In this document: piece after piece, positions 1-7,219 of the stretch | Layout: every line of letters starts with the position of its first letter | Numbering within the stretch: position 1 is the first letter of the stretch | Source: Streptomyces sp. NBC_01476 | GTDB taxonomy: Bacteria; Actinomycetota; Actinomycetes; Streptomycetales; Streptomycetaceae | Assembly: GCF_036227265.1 (NCBI RefSeq) | Contig: NZ_CP109446.1 | Coordinates: 6,899,001-6,963,000, forward strand | Direction: 5' to 3' | DNA length: 64,000 bases | Notes under the pieces: model-generated | The model's database searches: none | What the model saw: the letters and a program-made list of their open reading frames with translations, nothing else | Told to the model about the DNA's origin: nothing | Program-made: the position numbers and the translations under genes

Positions 1-195
1 TTTGGCGTCTGTCGCGGTGGCGAATCCGCCCCGCCGGAAGCGGCGGCTGGTGCTGTCCTGACGCGGGACAAGCTCCTGGACGGCATACCACATGCCGTGC
101 TGGGAGTTGGACGCGTTCGGGCAGGCCGTCCCGTACGGCTTGTCGCTGGCTGGGTTGCGGCAGGCGCACCGACGGACAGTAGTGCCCCTTTTCAC
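1..195 (-). CDS. Tyrosine integrase, N-terminal 65 residues (gene continues past the left edge)
   Basis: Reading leftward from a GTG at 193-195 gives an open frame of 65 codons to the window edge. It begins VKRGTTVRRCACRNPASDKP and continues with the cysteine-containing, basic N-terminus typical of Streptomyces phage/AICE-type site-specific integrases (pattern T-RRC-CR-P-GKP-G--CP--S---HG-W---QELP-R-DG--R-F-R-GF-T--DA). The GTG overlaps the TGA of the upstream regulator gene (GTGA), so the two are probably translationally coupled. Only the arm-binding N-terminus is visible; the catalytic domain lies outside the window. The family call comes from pattern recognition, not a search. Confidence 0.7.
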   Translation of the reverse strand, partial: MKRGTTVRRCACRNPASDKPYGTACPNASNSQHGMWYAVQELVPRQDSTSRRFRRGGFATATDAK

Positions 196-848
196 TTGCT
201 GGCCTCCGTGCTGGTGGTGTCGGGGCCGTCGACGAACGCGAGGTCGGCGGGGAGGGCTGGGGGTACGAGGTCCCGCTCGCGCATCCGGGTGCGGAAGGTG
301 CGTAGGTCCTGGCAGTCTTCGAAGGCGTGTTCCTCGTAACCGGCTGCGCGTTCCAGGAGGGTGGCTCTGCGGTTGCGGTCAAGGGTGGTGCTGGCCTCGC
401 GCCGACGCTCCCGGGCCAGGGCGTTGGAGGCGGTGGCGGCGGCGACGAGGTCGCTGTGGCTGCGGAAGAGGTCGAGCAGGTCGCGGGCGGTGCCCTGCGG
501 GGCCGGCTGGTCGGTGGGGGTTTCGCCGGTGAACCAGGCGAGGGCATCCCAGGTGGAGACCTCCCGGCCCGGCAGGACCTCGACGGTGGCGTCGGTACCG
601 AGAGGGAAGAGGAGGGCGACCGGCGGGACGCCGAGGACGTCGGCCAAGACGACGAGGTCGACGATCGTGATGCCGGCCCGGCGTCCGGCCTCCAGGTTCT
701 TGATGGTCTGCTCTTTGATCTCGGGGTACCCGCGGTCGGCGCAGCCCTGGGCGAGGTCGCCCATGGTGAGGCCCGCAGCTTGCCGGGCCTCGCGCATCGC
801 CCGGACTACACGTGCGGTGAACGCCGTTGGCCATCGATCTGCTGTCAT
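192..848 (-). CDS. XRE-family helix-turn-helix regulator
   Basis: A 218-residue cytoplasmic protein. The N-terminal third is a lambda-repressor-like HTH: a helix around MREARQAAGLTMGDLAQ, a recognition region around EQTIKNLEAGRR, then the hydrophobic DLVVLADVLGVPPVALL helix at about residues 64-80. The C-terminal half is charged and probably helical, with no recognised domain. It overlaps the integrase start by 4 bp and is divergent from the small HTH gene at 940. That arrangement suggests a repressor controlling excision or integration of the element. No clear Shine-Dalgarno site precedes the ATG, so the start is uncertain. Confidence 0.75.
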   Translation of the reverse strand: MTADRWPTAFTARVVRAMREARQAAGLTMGDLAQGCADRGYPEIKEQTIKNLEAGRRAGITIVDLVVLADVLGVPPVALLFPLGTDATVEVLPGREVSTWDALAWFTGETPTDQPAPQGTARDLLDLFRSHSDLVAAATASNALARERRREASTTLDRNRRATLLERAAGYEEHAFEDCQDLRTFRTRMRERDLVPPALPADLAFVDGPDTTSTEASK

Positions 849-939
849 ATCTGCACTCTATGGTGGAGAAAAGTGCATCCGCAACTCTGTGATACACCTT
901 CTCCGTGCATAGGGCACCAGCAAGCGCCAGGAGGTCATC

Positions 940-1227
940 ATGAAGGCACTCAACTCGTCCGGAGAGGCGCAAGGACTGACCGAGGCAGAGCTTCTCGGCC
1001 TGCCAGCAGCGATCGACCTTGACACCGCCAACCGGGCTCTCATGATCGGACGGTCAACCGGTTACGCGCTTGCCAGGCAGGGGCGCTACCCGGTACGGGT
1101 GGTCCGCCTGGGGAACGCCTATCGGGTGGTGACGGCCGACCTCCTCAAGCTGCTCGGGCTGAAGCGTCAGCCGCTGGATGTCAGTCGGGTCGAGGATGAG
1201 GGGAAGCAGCATGGCCTCTGTGCTTGA
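940..1227 (+). CDS. Small excisionase-like HTH protein
   Basis: A 95-residue protein with an AGGAGG ribosome-binding site a few bases before the ATG. Residues about 25-75 hold a MerR/AlpA-type DNA-binding pattern (DLDTANRALMIGRSTGYALA, then a basic turn and YRVVTADLLKLLGL). This is the pattern seen in small actinomycete element proteins that select a recombination direction or act as regulators. It is divergent from the XRE gene, with a 91-bp shared control region. Excisionase is the best guess; a plain DNA-binding regulator is the alternative. Confidence 0.65.
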   Translation: MKALNSSGEAQGLTEAELLGLPAAIDLDTANRALMIGRSTGYALARQGRYPVRVVRLGNAYRVVTADLLKLLGLKRQPLDVSRVEDEGKQHGLCA

Positions 1228-1315
1228 CGTGTGGGTCTGCCGCTGCCGAGTTCTGCGGGGCGAGGGGCGGTAGGGCGGCAGCGAGATCACTGTCCGATGC
1301 AGGGGACTACTTACT

Positions 1316-1572
1316 GTGACCGCTGCTGCTATGGCCCCTGCTTCGGATACTTCGGACTTCTACTGTCACCAGGCCATCGCGGGGTTTACGCCGGTCAGGG
1401 TGGTGGCGGAGACCGAGGACGTCCTCGCGTTCGAGCACACCAGCCCTGCGCATCCGGTGCACGTTGTGGTGGTCCCGAAGGCGCACACACCCTCTCTGGT
1501 CGACCTCGGAAAAGGGGGGCGAGGAACTGCTCGCCAAGGTGATGGCAGCGGTCCGGCGGGTCGCCGCACAGT
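1316..1572 (+). pseudogene. HIT-family hydrolase relic, frameshifted and truncated
   Basis: From a GTG at 1316 the first frame reads DFYCHQAIAGFTPVRVVAET, then VHVVVVPKAHTPSLVDLGKG, the N-terminal half of a histidine-triad nucleotide-binding protein. At the G-run near 1510 the match moves to another frame (GGEELLAKVMAAVRRVAAQ). Similarity stops at about 1572, before the H-x-H-x-H-x-x active site, so the product cannot be a working HIT hydrolase. The frameshift may be a sequencing artefact, but the missing C-terminus is real. It lies beside an attachment-site relic, which fits truncation at an element boundary. Confidence 0.6.
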
Positions 1573-1616
1573 CGGCGATCCCGCCGCTCTTCTTCTGCTT
1601 CTCCGCCTCCAGGATT

Positions 1617-1905
1617 TCATCCAGCTCTCGGCTTCAACCGGGGCGGCGTAGTAGTCGAGTTCTCATTCGTATTCGAGCGTGATGTCGGCGCCAGCGAGTC
1701 GATGAGGAGCTGGCCGTCATTGATCACGGTGCCGTCGGCGACGGCGCTGCGGCTGCGGAACGCCTTCGGCAGGATGGCGGGCTCGGCGGCGAAGCTGGGG
1801 AAGATGCGCAGGACCGCGTCGACGCCGAGGCGGAACAGCCGGTCCAGCGCCGAATGCTGACCGACGACGCGCAGGTCGTTGTGCTGCTGGGTGCGTAGCG
1901 GCTGC
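1617..1905 (-). pseudogene. Unrecognised coding relic
   Basis: One leftward frame stays open over about 95 codons and contains a protein-like stretch (LRVVGQHSALDRLFRLGVDA, then IFPSFAAEPAILPKAFRS and VINDGQLLIDSLAPTS) before a TGA at 1617-1619. There is no start codon with a ribosome-binding site upstream, and I do not recognise the family. It is probably the C-terminal end of a truncated gene lying tail-to-tail with the HIT relic. The stretch 1905-2150 beyond it shows nothing I can name. Confidence 0.3.
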
Positions 1906-2151
1906 CTGGTGGGCGATGGGTAGTGGATTGCGGGAGGGTGGACCAGTGGAAAGCGGCGTCGATGTCCGATTGTCAGATGCCGCGAGGCGAGGCGCAGTCA
2001 AGAGCACGCTTCTCGCGCATGTACTGGCTTAGGTCGCCAGGGACCAACCGGGGACCACACGCGGTGCGCGTTGGTGAGGGATAGACGCATAACTACACGT
2101 AACGCGCGGGTGATTCGTGGCGAATGGCGGGAAATTCTCCTTGGTCTTCGC

Positions 2152-2196
2152 GACTGGGGGTCAAGGGGTCGCAGGTTCAAATCCTGTCGTCCCGAC
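2152..2196 (+). other. tRNA-Pro(GGG) 3' half: attachment-site relic
   Basis: The segment contains the 3' side of a proline tRNA: the anticodon loop with GGG, the 3' anticodon stem (TCAAG), a T-arm (GCAGG-TTCAAAT-CCTGT) and the 3' acceptor strand ending CGTCCCGAC. The 5' half (acceptor 5' strand, D-arm, full 5' anticodon stem) is absent upstream, so this is not a functional tRNA. Actinomycete integrative elements commonly use a tRNA 3' end as att core. The integrase gene ending at 2391 lies just beyond, so this is most simply that element's att site. Confidence 0.75.
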
Positions 2197-2203
2197 GGTG
2201 CAG

Positions 2204-2245
2204 AGAGGCCCGCTGACTGGCATGTGGCCAGCTCAGCGGGCCTCT
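2204..2245 (+). terminator. Hairpin after the tRNA fragment
   Basis: A long inverted repeat, with left arm AGAGGCCCGCTGA pairing with TCAGCGGGCCTCT and an inner CTGG/CCAG pairing, followed by TTCTCGTTTCT. It sits eight bases after the tRNA 3' end, the usual place for a tRNA terminator. It would also stop transcripts arriving from the convergent integrase gene. Confidence 0.7.
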
Positions 2246-2390
2246 TCTCGTTTCTGGGAATGATGCCCGTCTGATGACGCGTCAGTACCTGGGGACCACG
2301 TGGGGACGGTTACTCAAGAAAAGCCGCAGGTCAGCGGTCGTTTTACTGGGGACCAAGATCACTGCCCCCGAGATGTGGATTGTGCATTTC

Positions 2391-3617
2391 CTACAACCGC
2401 CGGAGGGTTGCGGACAGGGCCGGCGGTGGCGGGGGAGGTGTACGGACCCCGGTGAGGTGGGTGCTGAGGTCCCGTCCGGCACGGACGACGCTCTGCAGGT
2501 CGGGGTGGAGGTAGCGCTGGGTGGTCTGCAGGGAGCTGTGTCCGGCGATCTTCCGCAGGACGTGCAGGGGACTCCAGCGTCGGCCAGCCATGTGAGGCCG
2601 GTGTGGCGCAGGTCGTGTCGGCGCAGGTGTTTGTAGCCGAGGGCGCGGACGAGCTCGTCCCAGTGGGTGGCGTCGCGCAGGACGGCGGTGGTGATGCGTC
2701 CGCCACGGGGGCCGGTGAACAGGCGGGCGTCGGGGTTATCGCCGACCATGAGCAGGCGCCGGGCGATCATCGGGCGGATTTCCTCGATGAGCGGGACGCG
2801 GCGGGCGACCTTGCCCTTGGTGTTCTTGTCGGCGAGCCCTCCCGGGGAGGGGGTGGTCTGGCGGCGGACGGTCCAGATCCAGTTGCGCCGGTCGATGTCC
2901 CTCACCCGTGCCCCGGACACTTCACCGATGCGGGCGGCGGTGCAGGCGGCGAAGGTCACGACGTCTCCCCAGCCCGTGTACTGCTCATGGGAGCGGGCGA
3001 CCAGAGCCGCGGCGAGCTGCTCCAGGGCGTTCCAGTCGCGCAGTGCGAGGGCGCGGGGGTTGTCGAGCTCGTCCTCGGCGAGCTGGTACTGGCGCTGCCA
3101 TCCCTTGACCCGGGCGGGGTTGACGGTGATCAAACCATCGCGGAGGGCCTGCTCCATGACCCGCACGAGGATGGCGAGGCTGTTCTTGACAGTGGAGCGG
3201 CCTTCACCGTCGGCGATCCAGGCGTAGACGGTGCGGTCGACGGCGCCGTTGGTGACCATGGTCACCGGCAGGTGCCCGAGCGCGGGGATCACGCGGAGCC
3301 GCCAGCCGGCCAGGTAGGGGCCGGTGGTCTTGGGCTCCAGGCCGCGCCGCGCCAGTTGCATATGGGCGTTGCCGTATTCGGCGAGGGTCTGGTTGGACGT
3401 TGCCGGGCCGATGCCGCGTGCAGCCGAAGCCCGCACGGTGTCGATCCATTCCCGGGCTGCGTCCGGGGTGGGCTGCATCTGCGAAAGGGAACGTCGGCGT
3501 TTGGTGCCGGGGTCGACCCAGCGCACGCGCGCCTTGCAGGGCAGGTAGCGGGCGGGGGCGGTACTCGATGTCGTCGGACAGCGGCACCGCTATGGGAAGT
3601 TGGTGCTGGTAGGGCAA
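2391..3617 (-). pseudogene. Tyrosine recombinase (integrase) with two frameshifts
   Basis: The recombinase is assembled from three frames. The N-terminus (PYQHQLPIAVPLSDDIEYRP) starts at a TTG directly after the excisionase stop. The frame changes near 3550, and the main frame (MRWVDPGTKRRRSLSQ onward) carries the SAM-like core, the first catalytic Arg (AARIGE) and the HDLRHTGLTWLADAGVP box. Near 2572 one base seems to be lost from a C-run, because the last conserved part (HVLRKIAGHSSLQTTQRYLH, with its His and nucleophilic Tyr) is in another frame. Joined, it would be a normal AICE-type integrase of about 400 residues. It reads toward the tRNA fragment at 2152, as expected for an integrase beside its att site. 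Confidence 0.8.
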
Positions 3618-3902
3618 TCAGGCCGCCTTCTGCCCATGGCCGGGTGTGGTGCGGCGTTCGTCCAGCCAGTCGTGCAGGTCGTGGGTGTCGTAGAGGACCA
3701 CGCGTCCGGACAGGCGGATGAATGGCGGTCCCTGCGGCGGCTGTTCGGCCCGCCACCGTCGCACCGTGGACGGATCGACCCGCAGCAGCTGGGCGATTTC
3801 CTCCGTAGTCCAAAGGTGCGAGGTCCGCAGGGCGGCGGGGGATTCGCCGTGAGGTGGGGCGGCACCGGCGGGAGACGCCGATGCTTCGGAGCTGGGGTGC
3901 AT
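3618..3902 (-). CDS. Excisionase-like HTH protein
   Basis: The start is the ATG at 3900-3902, preceded by AGGAAG. The product is about 94 residues. Residues from about 30 form a MerR/AlpA-type winged helix (LWTTEEIAQLLRVDPSTVRR, then GPPFIRLSGRVVLYDTHDL and a DWLDERR tail), the usual fold of actinomycete Xis proteins. Its TGA is directly followed by the TTG of the integrase gene, so int and xis form one unit. The role in excision is inferred from family and position. Confidence 0.75.
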   Translation of the reverse strand: MHPSSEASASPAGAAPPHGESPAALRTSHLWTTEEIAQLLRVDPSTVRRWRAEQPPQGPPFIRLSGRVVLYDTHDLHDWLDERRTTPGHGQKAA

Positions 3903-3991
3903 GCACTTCCTTGGGCTGATGAACAGGGCAGGACACAACGCCCAATCAGCTGGCAGGTAGTTCGGCGGGCGAACACCTGCTGGCCGACCGG

Positions 3992-4054
3992 CGGGTCACT
4001 ACCCATCGTCATCACAAAACGCGTTTTTTCTGATGGCACTTTCCGTGCTATCGA
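3992..4054. repeat. 63-bp dispersed repeat, copy A
   Basis: This segment aligns without gaps to 23823-23885, with 47 of the first 60 positions identical by eye. It includes an AAAACGCGTTTT palindrome (AAAGGCGTTTT in the other copy) and a shared TTTCCGTG block. Both copies are near tyrosine recombinase genes. It might be a recombination target or the end of a shared mobile element; the function is unknown. Confidence 0.5.
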
Positions 4055-4192
4055 CCGAGCACGCAGGGGAACCCGGATGCCCCCGTGCTAGGCATCAGTC
4101 GGCTCGGCCCAAGCGAGAGCAACCCCCCAAGGCTGCTCCAGGTCCACGAAGACTGGGGCCTTCCCCCGTGAAGGTGGATACGCGGTCAATGG

Positions 4193-5086
4193 TCACGCGG
4201 CGAGCGTGAGTGTAGCGGTGTGGTGTCGGTGTTCGTATGCGTTGGGGCTGAGGTGGCCGTTGGCGGAGTGCCGGCGGCGGGTGTTGTAGCGGGTGAGCCA
4301 GGCGAAGACGGTTCTGCGGCAGGTGGGGGCGTCGCCGAAGTCGTGGGTGCCCTGGAGGGTCTCGCGTTTCAGAGATGCGTGGAAGCTTTCGCAGGCCGCA
4401 TTGTCGGCGCTGGTGCCGACCGCGCCCATCGACCGGGTGACCCCGAGTTCGGTGCAGAGGCCGGCGAAGGCCCGGGAGATGTACTGGGCCCCGTGGTCGG
4501 AGTGGAACACCGCCCCGTCGGGGCTGCCCCGGGTGTGGGCAGCCATCCGCAGTGCGTCGGCGACCAGATCGGTGCGCATGTGGCTGGCGATGGACCAGCC
4601 GACGACCTTGCGGCTGAAGCAGTCCAGCACGGTCGCGAGATAGAGGAACTTTCCGTTCTCCAGGGGGAGATAGGTGATGTCGCCCATGTATTTGCGCCCC
4701 GGCTCGGTGGCGGTGAAGTCGCGCTTGAACAGGTCCGGGACCTGTGAGGCTGCCGGGTCCGAGATCGTGGTGCGGACGCGTCTGCGCAGGCGGATACCGG
4801 TGATGGAGAACATCCGCATCACGCGGGCGACGCGCTTCTCGTTGACCCGAAGGCCCTTCTCCCGGAGCTCGGCGGTCACCCGTGGGGAACCGTAGGCGCT
4901 GTTGGACTCGCCGTGGACCTCACGGATCCGCTCGGCCAGGAGCCGGTCCTCGCGCTGCCTGGCCGCCCTCGCCTGTCGGCCGGCGACCCACTTGTAGTAG
5001 CTGGACCGGTTCAGGCCCAGGACCTCGCAGAGCTGCTTCACCTCGTAGGTGTCCCGGTGGTCGTCAACGAACTGGAAGCGGCTCAT
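4193..5086 (-). CDS. IS3-family transposase OrfB (DDE integrase domain)
   Basis: A 297-residue protein starting MSRFQFVDDH at the ATG overlapping the orfA stop (ATGA at 5083-5086). It has the HTH_21-like N-terminus (LCEVLGLNRSSYYKWVAGRQ), the YGSPRVTAELRE motif and an rve integrase core. The DDE residues are visible in GDITYLPL, HSDHGAQY and CESFHASLKRE. It ends TRYNTRRRHSANGHLSPNAY, the standard IS3 C-terminal signature. It appears intact. Confidence 0.92.
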   Translation of the reverse strand: MSRFQFVDDHRDTYEVKQLCEVLGLNRSSYYKWVAGRQARAARQREDRLLAERIREVHGESNSAYGSPRVTAELREKGLRVNEKRVARVMRMFSITGIRLRRRVRTTISDPAASQVPDLFKRDFTATEPGRKYMGDITYLPLENGKFLYLATVLDCFSRKVVGWSIASHMRTDLVADALRMAAHTRGSPDGAVFHSDHGAQYISRAFAGLCTELGVTRSMGAVGTSADNAACESFHASLKRETLQGTHDFGDAPTCRRTVFAWLTRYNTRRRHSANGHLSPNAYEHRHHTATLTLAA

Positions 5087-5430
5087 CACCAGTTCGTCTC
5101 CCCGGCGAAATACCTGGCCGCCTTGCGGAGTATGTCCCGCTCGGTCGCCAGCTTCCGCTCGCTCGCTTCGAGCTCTGCCACCCTCGCCTCCAGCTGCCGG
5201 ATCCGCTCGTCCGGAGCGTCGGACGGCACCGCCGCCCCCGGCTGGACGGTCGGCTTTGCAGCCGTGGCGGTGACGCCGCGGCGTTCGCGGTCCCGCAGCA
5301 CCCACGCACGCAGGGTGGCCCGGTTGACGCCCAGATCAGCGGCGATGCTCTTGTAGGTCGCCCCGGGTGTGGACTCGTACAGGGCCACGGCATCGGCCTT
5401 GAACTCGTCCGAGTAGTCCTTCATCGCCAT
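5086..5430 (-). CDS. IS3-family transposase OrfA (HTH)
   Basis: The start chosen is the ATG at 5430 (MAMKDYSDEFKADAVALYES). A longer GTG start at 5484 lies inside the terminal repeat and is less likely. The protein has the HTH_Tnp_1 fold (TYKSIAADLGVNRATLRAWV) followed by a leucine-zipper-like coiled coil (RIRQLEARVAELEASERKLA) ending RKAARYFAGETNW. It overlaps orfB by an ATGA, so OrfB is either made by coupling or as an OrfAB fusion through slippage. Confidence 0.9.
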   Translation of the reverse strand: MAMKDYSDEFKADAVALYESTPGATYKSIAADLGVNRATLRAWVLRDRERRGVTATAAKPTVQPGAAVPSDAPDERIRQLEARVAELEASERKLATERDILRKAARYFAGETNW

Positions 5431-5558
5431 CGGCGGTCTTCTCGCTTCCTCCGGATCAAGCAGATCCAGTATCAGCGTGTCCACCAGTCAGGGGGAGGTC
5501 CCCACGGCTCCCGGTGATCATGGAGTGTCGAGTTCCCTGATCACCACAGCGGAAGACC

Positions 5559-6777
5559 GTGCCTGCCGCGTCATCATCGCTCATTCCCGCCGGGCTGGCC
5601 CAACTTGCCGGTTCCGGCCCGGCCGCCGCCGGGGAACTGCCCGACCTGCTGGACCGGCTGGGTCACTTGCCCGACCCGCGCTGCCTGCGGGGCCGGCGTC
5701 ACCGGTTGTCGTACGTCCTGGCCCTGGCCGCCTGCGCGGTCCTGGCCGGAGCGAAGTCCCTCACCGCGATTCGCCGAGTGGGCCGCCGATGCCTCTGACC
5801 AGCTTCTTCTCCACTGCGGGGCCACACTGCGCGATCCGGACCGGCCCTACCGGGCGCCCAGCGAGGCGTCGGTGCGCCGGGTACTGCAGCGCATCGACGG
5901 CGACGCGCTCGACGCGGCGATCGGCGGCTGGCTCACCGCTCGTGCGGCCGCCGCCAACGCCGGCGGCCGGGACAGCCACTCGCCGTCCCAGCCGGTTCGG
6001 GCAGCGGTCGCGGTGGACGGCAAATCCCTGCGCGGCGCGGTCCGCGCCGACGGCCGTCGCGTCCACCTGCTGTCCGCGCTGCGCGGCGACGGCGTCGTCC
6101 TGGCTCAGCGCGAGGTCGGTGCCAAGAGCAACGAGATCACCGCGTTCCGGCCACTGCTGGCCCCGCTGGACCTGACCGGTGCGGTAGTGACCTTCGACGC
6201 GCTGCTGACCCGGACCGACCACGCAAAGTTCCTGGTCGAGGAGAAAGACGCGCACTGCATCGCCGTACTCAAGGGCAACCACCCGAACCTCCACGCGCTG
6301 GTGAAAGACCTGCCCTGGAAGGACGTGCCGCTGATGGACCGCACCCGCACCGCGGCCCACGGCCGCGACGAGATCCGCGGCCTGAAGACCGTGACCGTGC
6401 CGGGGCTGCCGTTCCCGCACGCCGGCCAAGCGCTGCAGATCGTCCGCCGACGGCGCACGGTACGCACCGGGAAGGTCTCTCTCGAACGGGTCTGCGCACT
6501 CACCAGCCTCGCCGTTCACCAGGCAACCACCGCTGACCTGGCCAAACGCATACGCGGGCACTGGGCAATCGAGAATCGTGAGCACTACGTCAGGGACGTG
6601 ACGTTCGAGGAGGACACCTCACGAGTAAGGACAGGCGGCGCACCACGGGCGATGGCCTCGCTGAGGAACCTGGCCATCGGCGCACTCCGCCTGACGGGGC
6701 GGGACAACATCGCCGAGGGCCTGCGCGATCACGGACGCGACATGGCCCGGCCGCTGGCGACTCTCGGACTCACGTGA
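5559..6777 (+). pseudogene. ISAs1-family transposase, single-base frameshift
   Basis: The N-terminal DDE_Tnp_1-associated region is in one frame (ELPDLLDRLGHLPDPRCLRG up to AGAKSLTAI). The rest is in the next frame (FAEWAADASDQLLL to ATLGLT, ending 6777). The shift is at about 5778, where ATTCGCC replaces the expected ATCGCC, one extra T. After the shift the DDE domain is well preserved: VAVDGKSLRGAVRADGRRVH, ITAFRPLL, VTFDALLTRTDHAKFLVEEK, HWAIENREHYVRDVTFEED. Full length would be about 400 residues, normal for the family. Terminal inverted repeats were not resolved. Confidence 0.85.
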
Positions 6778-6822
6778 TCATTCCCGGCCGATCGCGAGAA
6801 CGACGAAGCCCTGGTACAGACC

Positions 6823-6876
6823 CGCTGCAGGCCCTCCGACCGGGCCCGGTCCACGAGCATCGCAACCAACTGCTCG
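6823..6876 (-). pseudogene. IS256-family transposase fragment (N-terminal)
   Basis: Read leftward this gives AEQLVAMLVDRARSEGLQ, nearly identical to the start of the complete IS256-type transposase at 11875-13158. The nucleotide match is about 50 bp with few differences and no continuation on either side. It is a fossil of a related element. Confidence 0.6.
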
Positions 6877-7219
6877 GCATTACTTCCGGACTGGCAGCCA
6901 GGTCAATTGACGGTAAAGCATGGGGCCATCGCGTAGAAAACCAGGCGGAGGAGATTACTCCGCCTCTGGGGTGCGCATGGTTGAACGCAGGGAGCGGACA
7001 ACATCGTATTCCACGAGGGGGTGGCGGGATTAGGTTCTTGTGGCCGGAATCCACCCTCCACCTCTGTTGACCATGTCGCGCTGCGGGGCTTCACCCCTAT
7101 CTGTGCCGACACAGGCGACTCCGGCACCCCGACCTTCGCCGACGCCACCACCCAGAGCGCGTCCCTGCCCTCGCCCAATCGGGAGAGTGTCACCCTTGAA
7201 GGGACAAACCAGTACGCCA
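6877..7219. other. Non-coding stretch upstream of the long exoprotein gene
   Basis: There is no credible gene in this stretch. Open frames run through it in phase with the exoprotein gene, but the codons before 7220 lack protein-like composition, and the signal peptide begins at the ATG at 7220. The region presumably holds the promoter and leader of that gene. I see no convincing -10/-35 pair or operator. Confidence 0.4.

Larger units (their letters stand above)
4155..5503 (-). mobile_element. IS3-family insertion sequence (complete)
   Basis: About 1.35 kb, with orfA/orfB transposase genes reading leftward. The ends are imperfect inverted repeats: CTTCCCCCGTGAAGGTGGAT near 4160 against CCTCCCCCTGACTGGTGGAC read inward from about 5500, continuing with ACGCGG/ACGCTG. 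A second, truncated copy with the same end lies at 15897-16242. I could not define the exact terminal base or a target duplication. Confidence 0.8.

Noticed and set aside
852..877. TGCAC/GTGCA inverted repeat between the XRE and small HTH genes
   Set aside because: The arms are only 5 bp with 16 bp between; such repeats are frequent by chance, so it was not listed as an operator.
2152..2196. Complete tRNA gene
   Set aside because: Only the 3' half is present; the D-arm and 5' acceptor strand are missing upstream.
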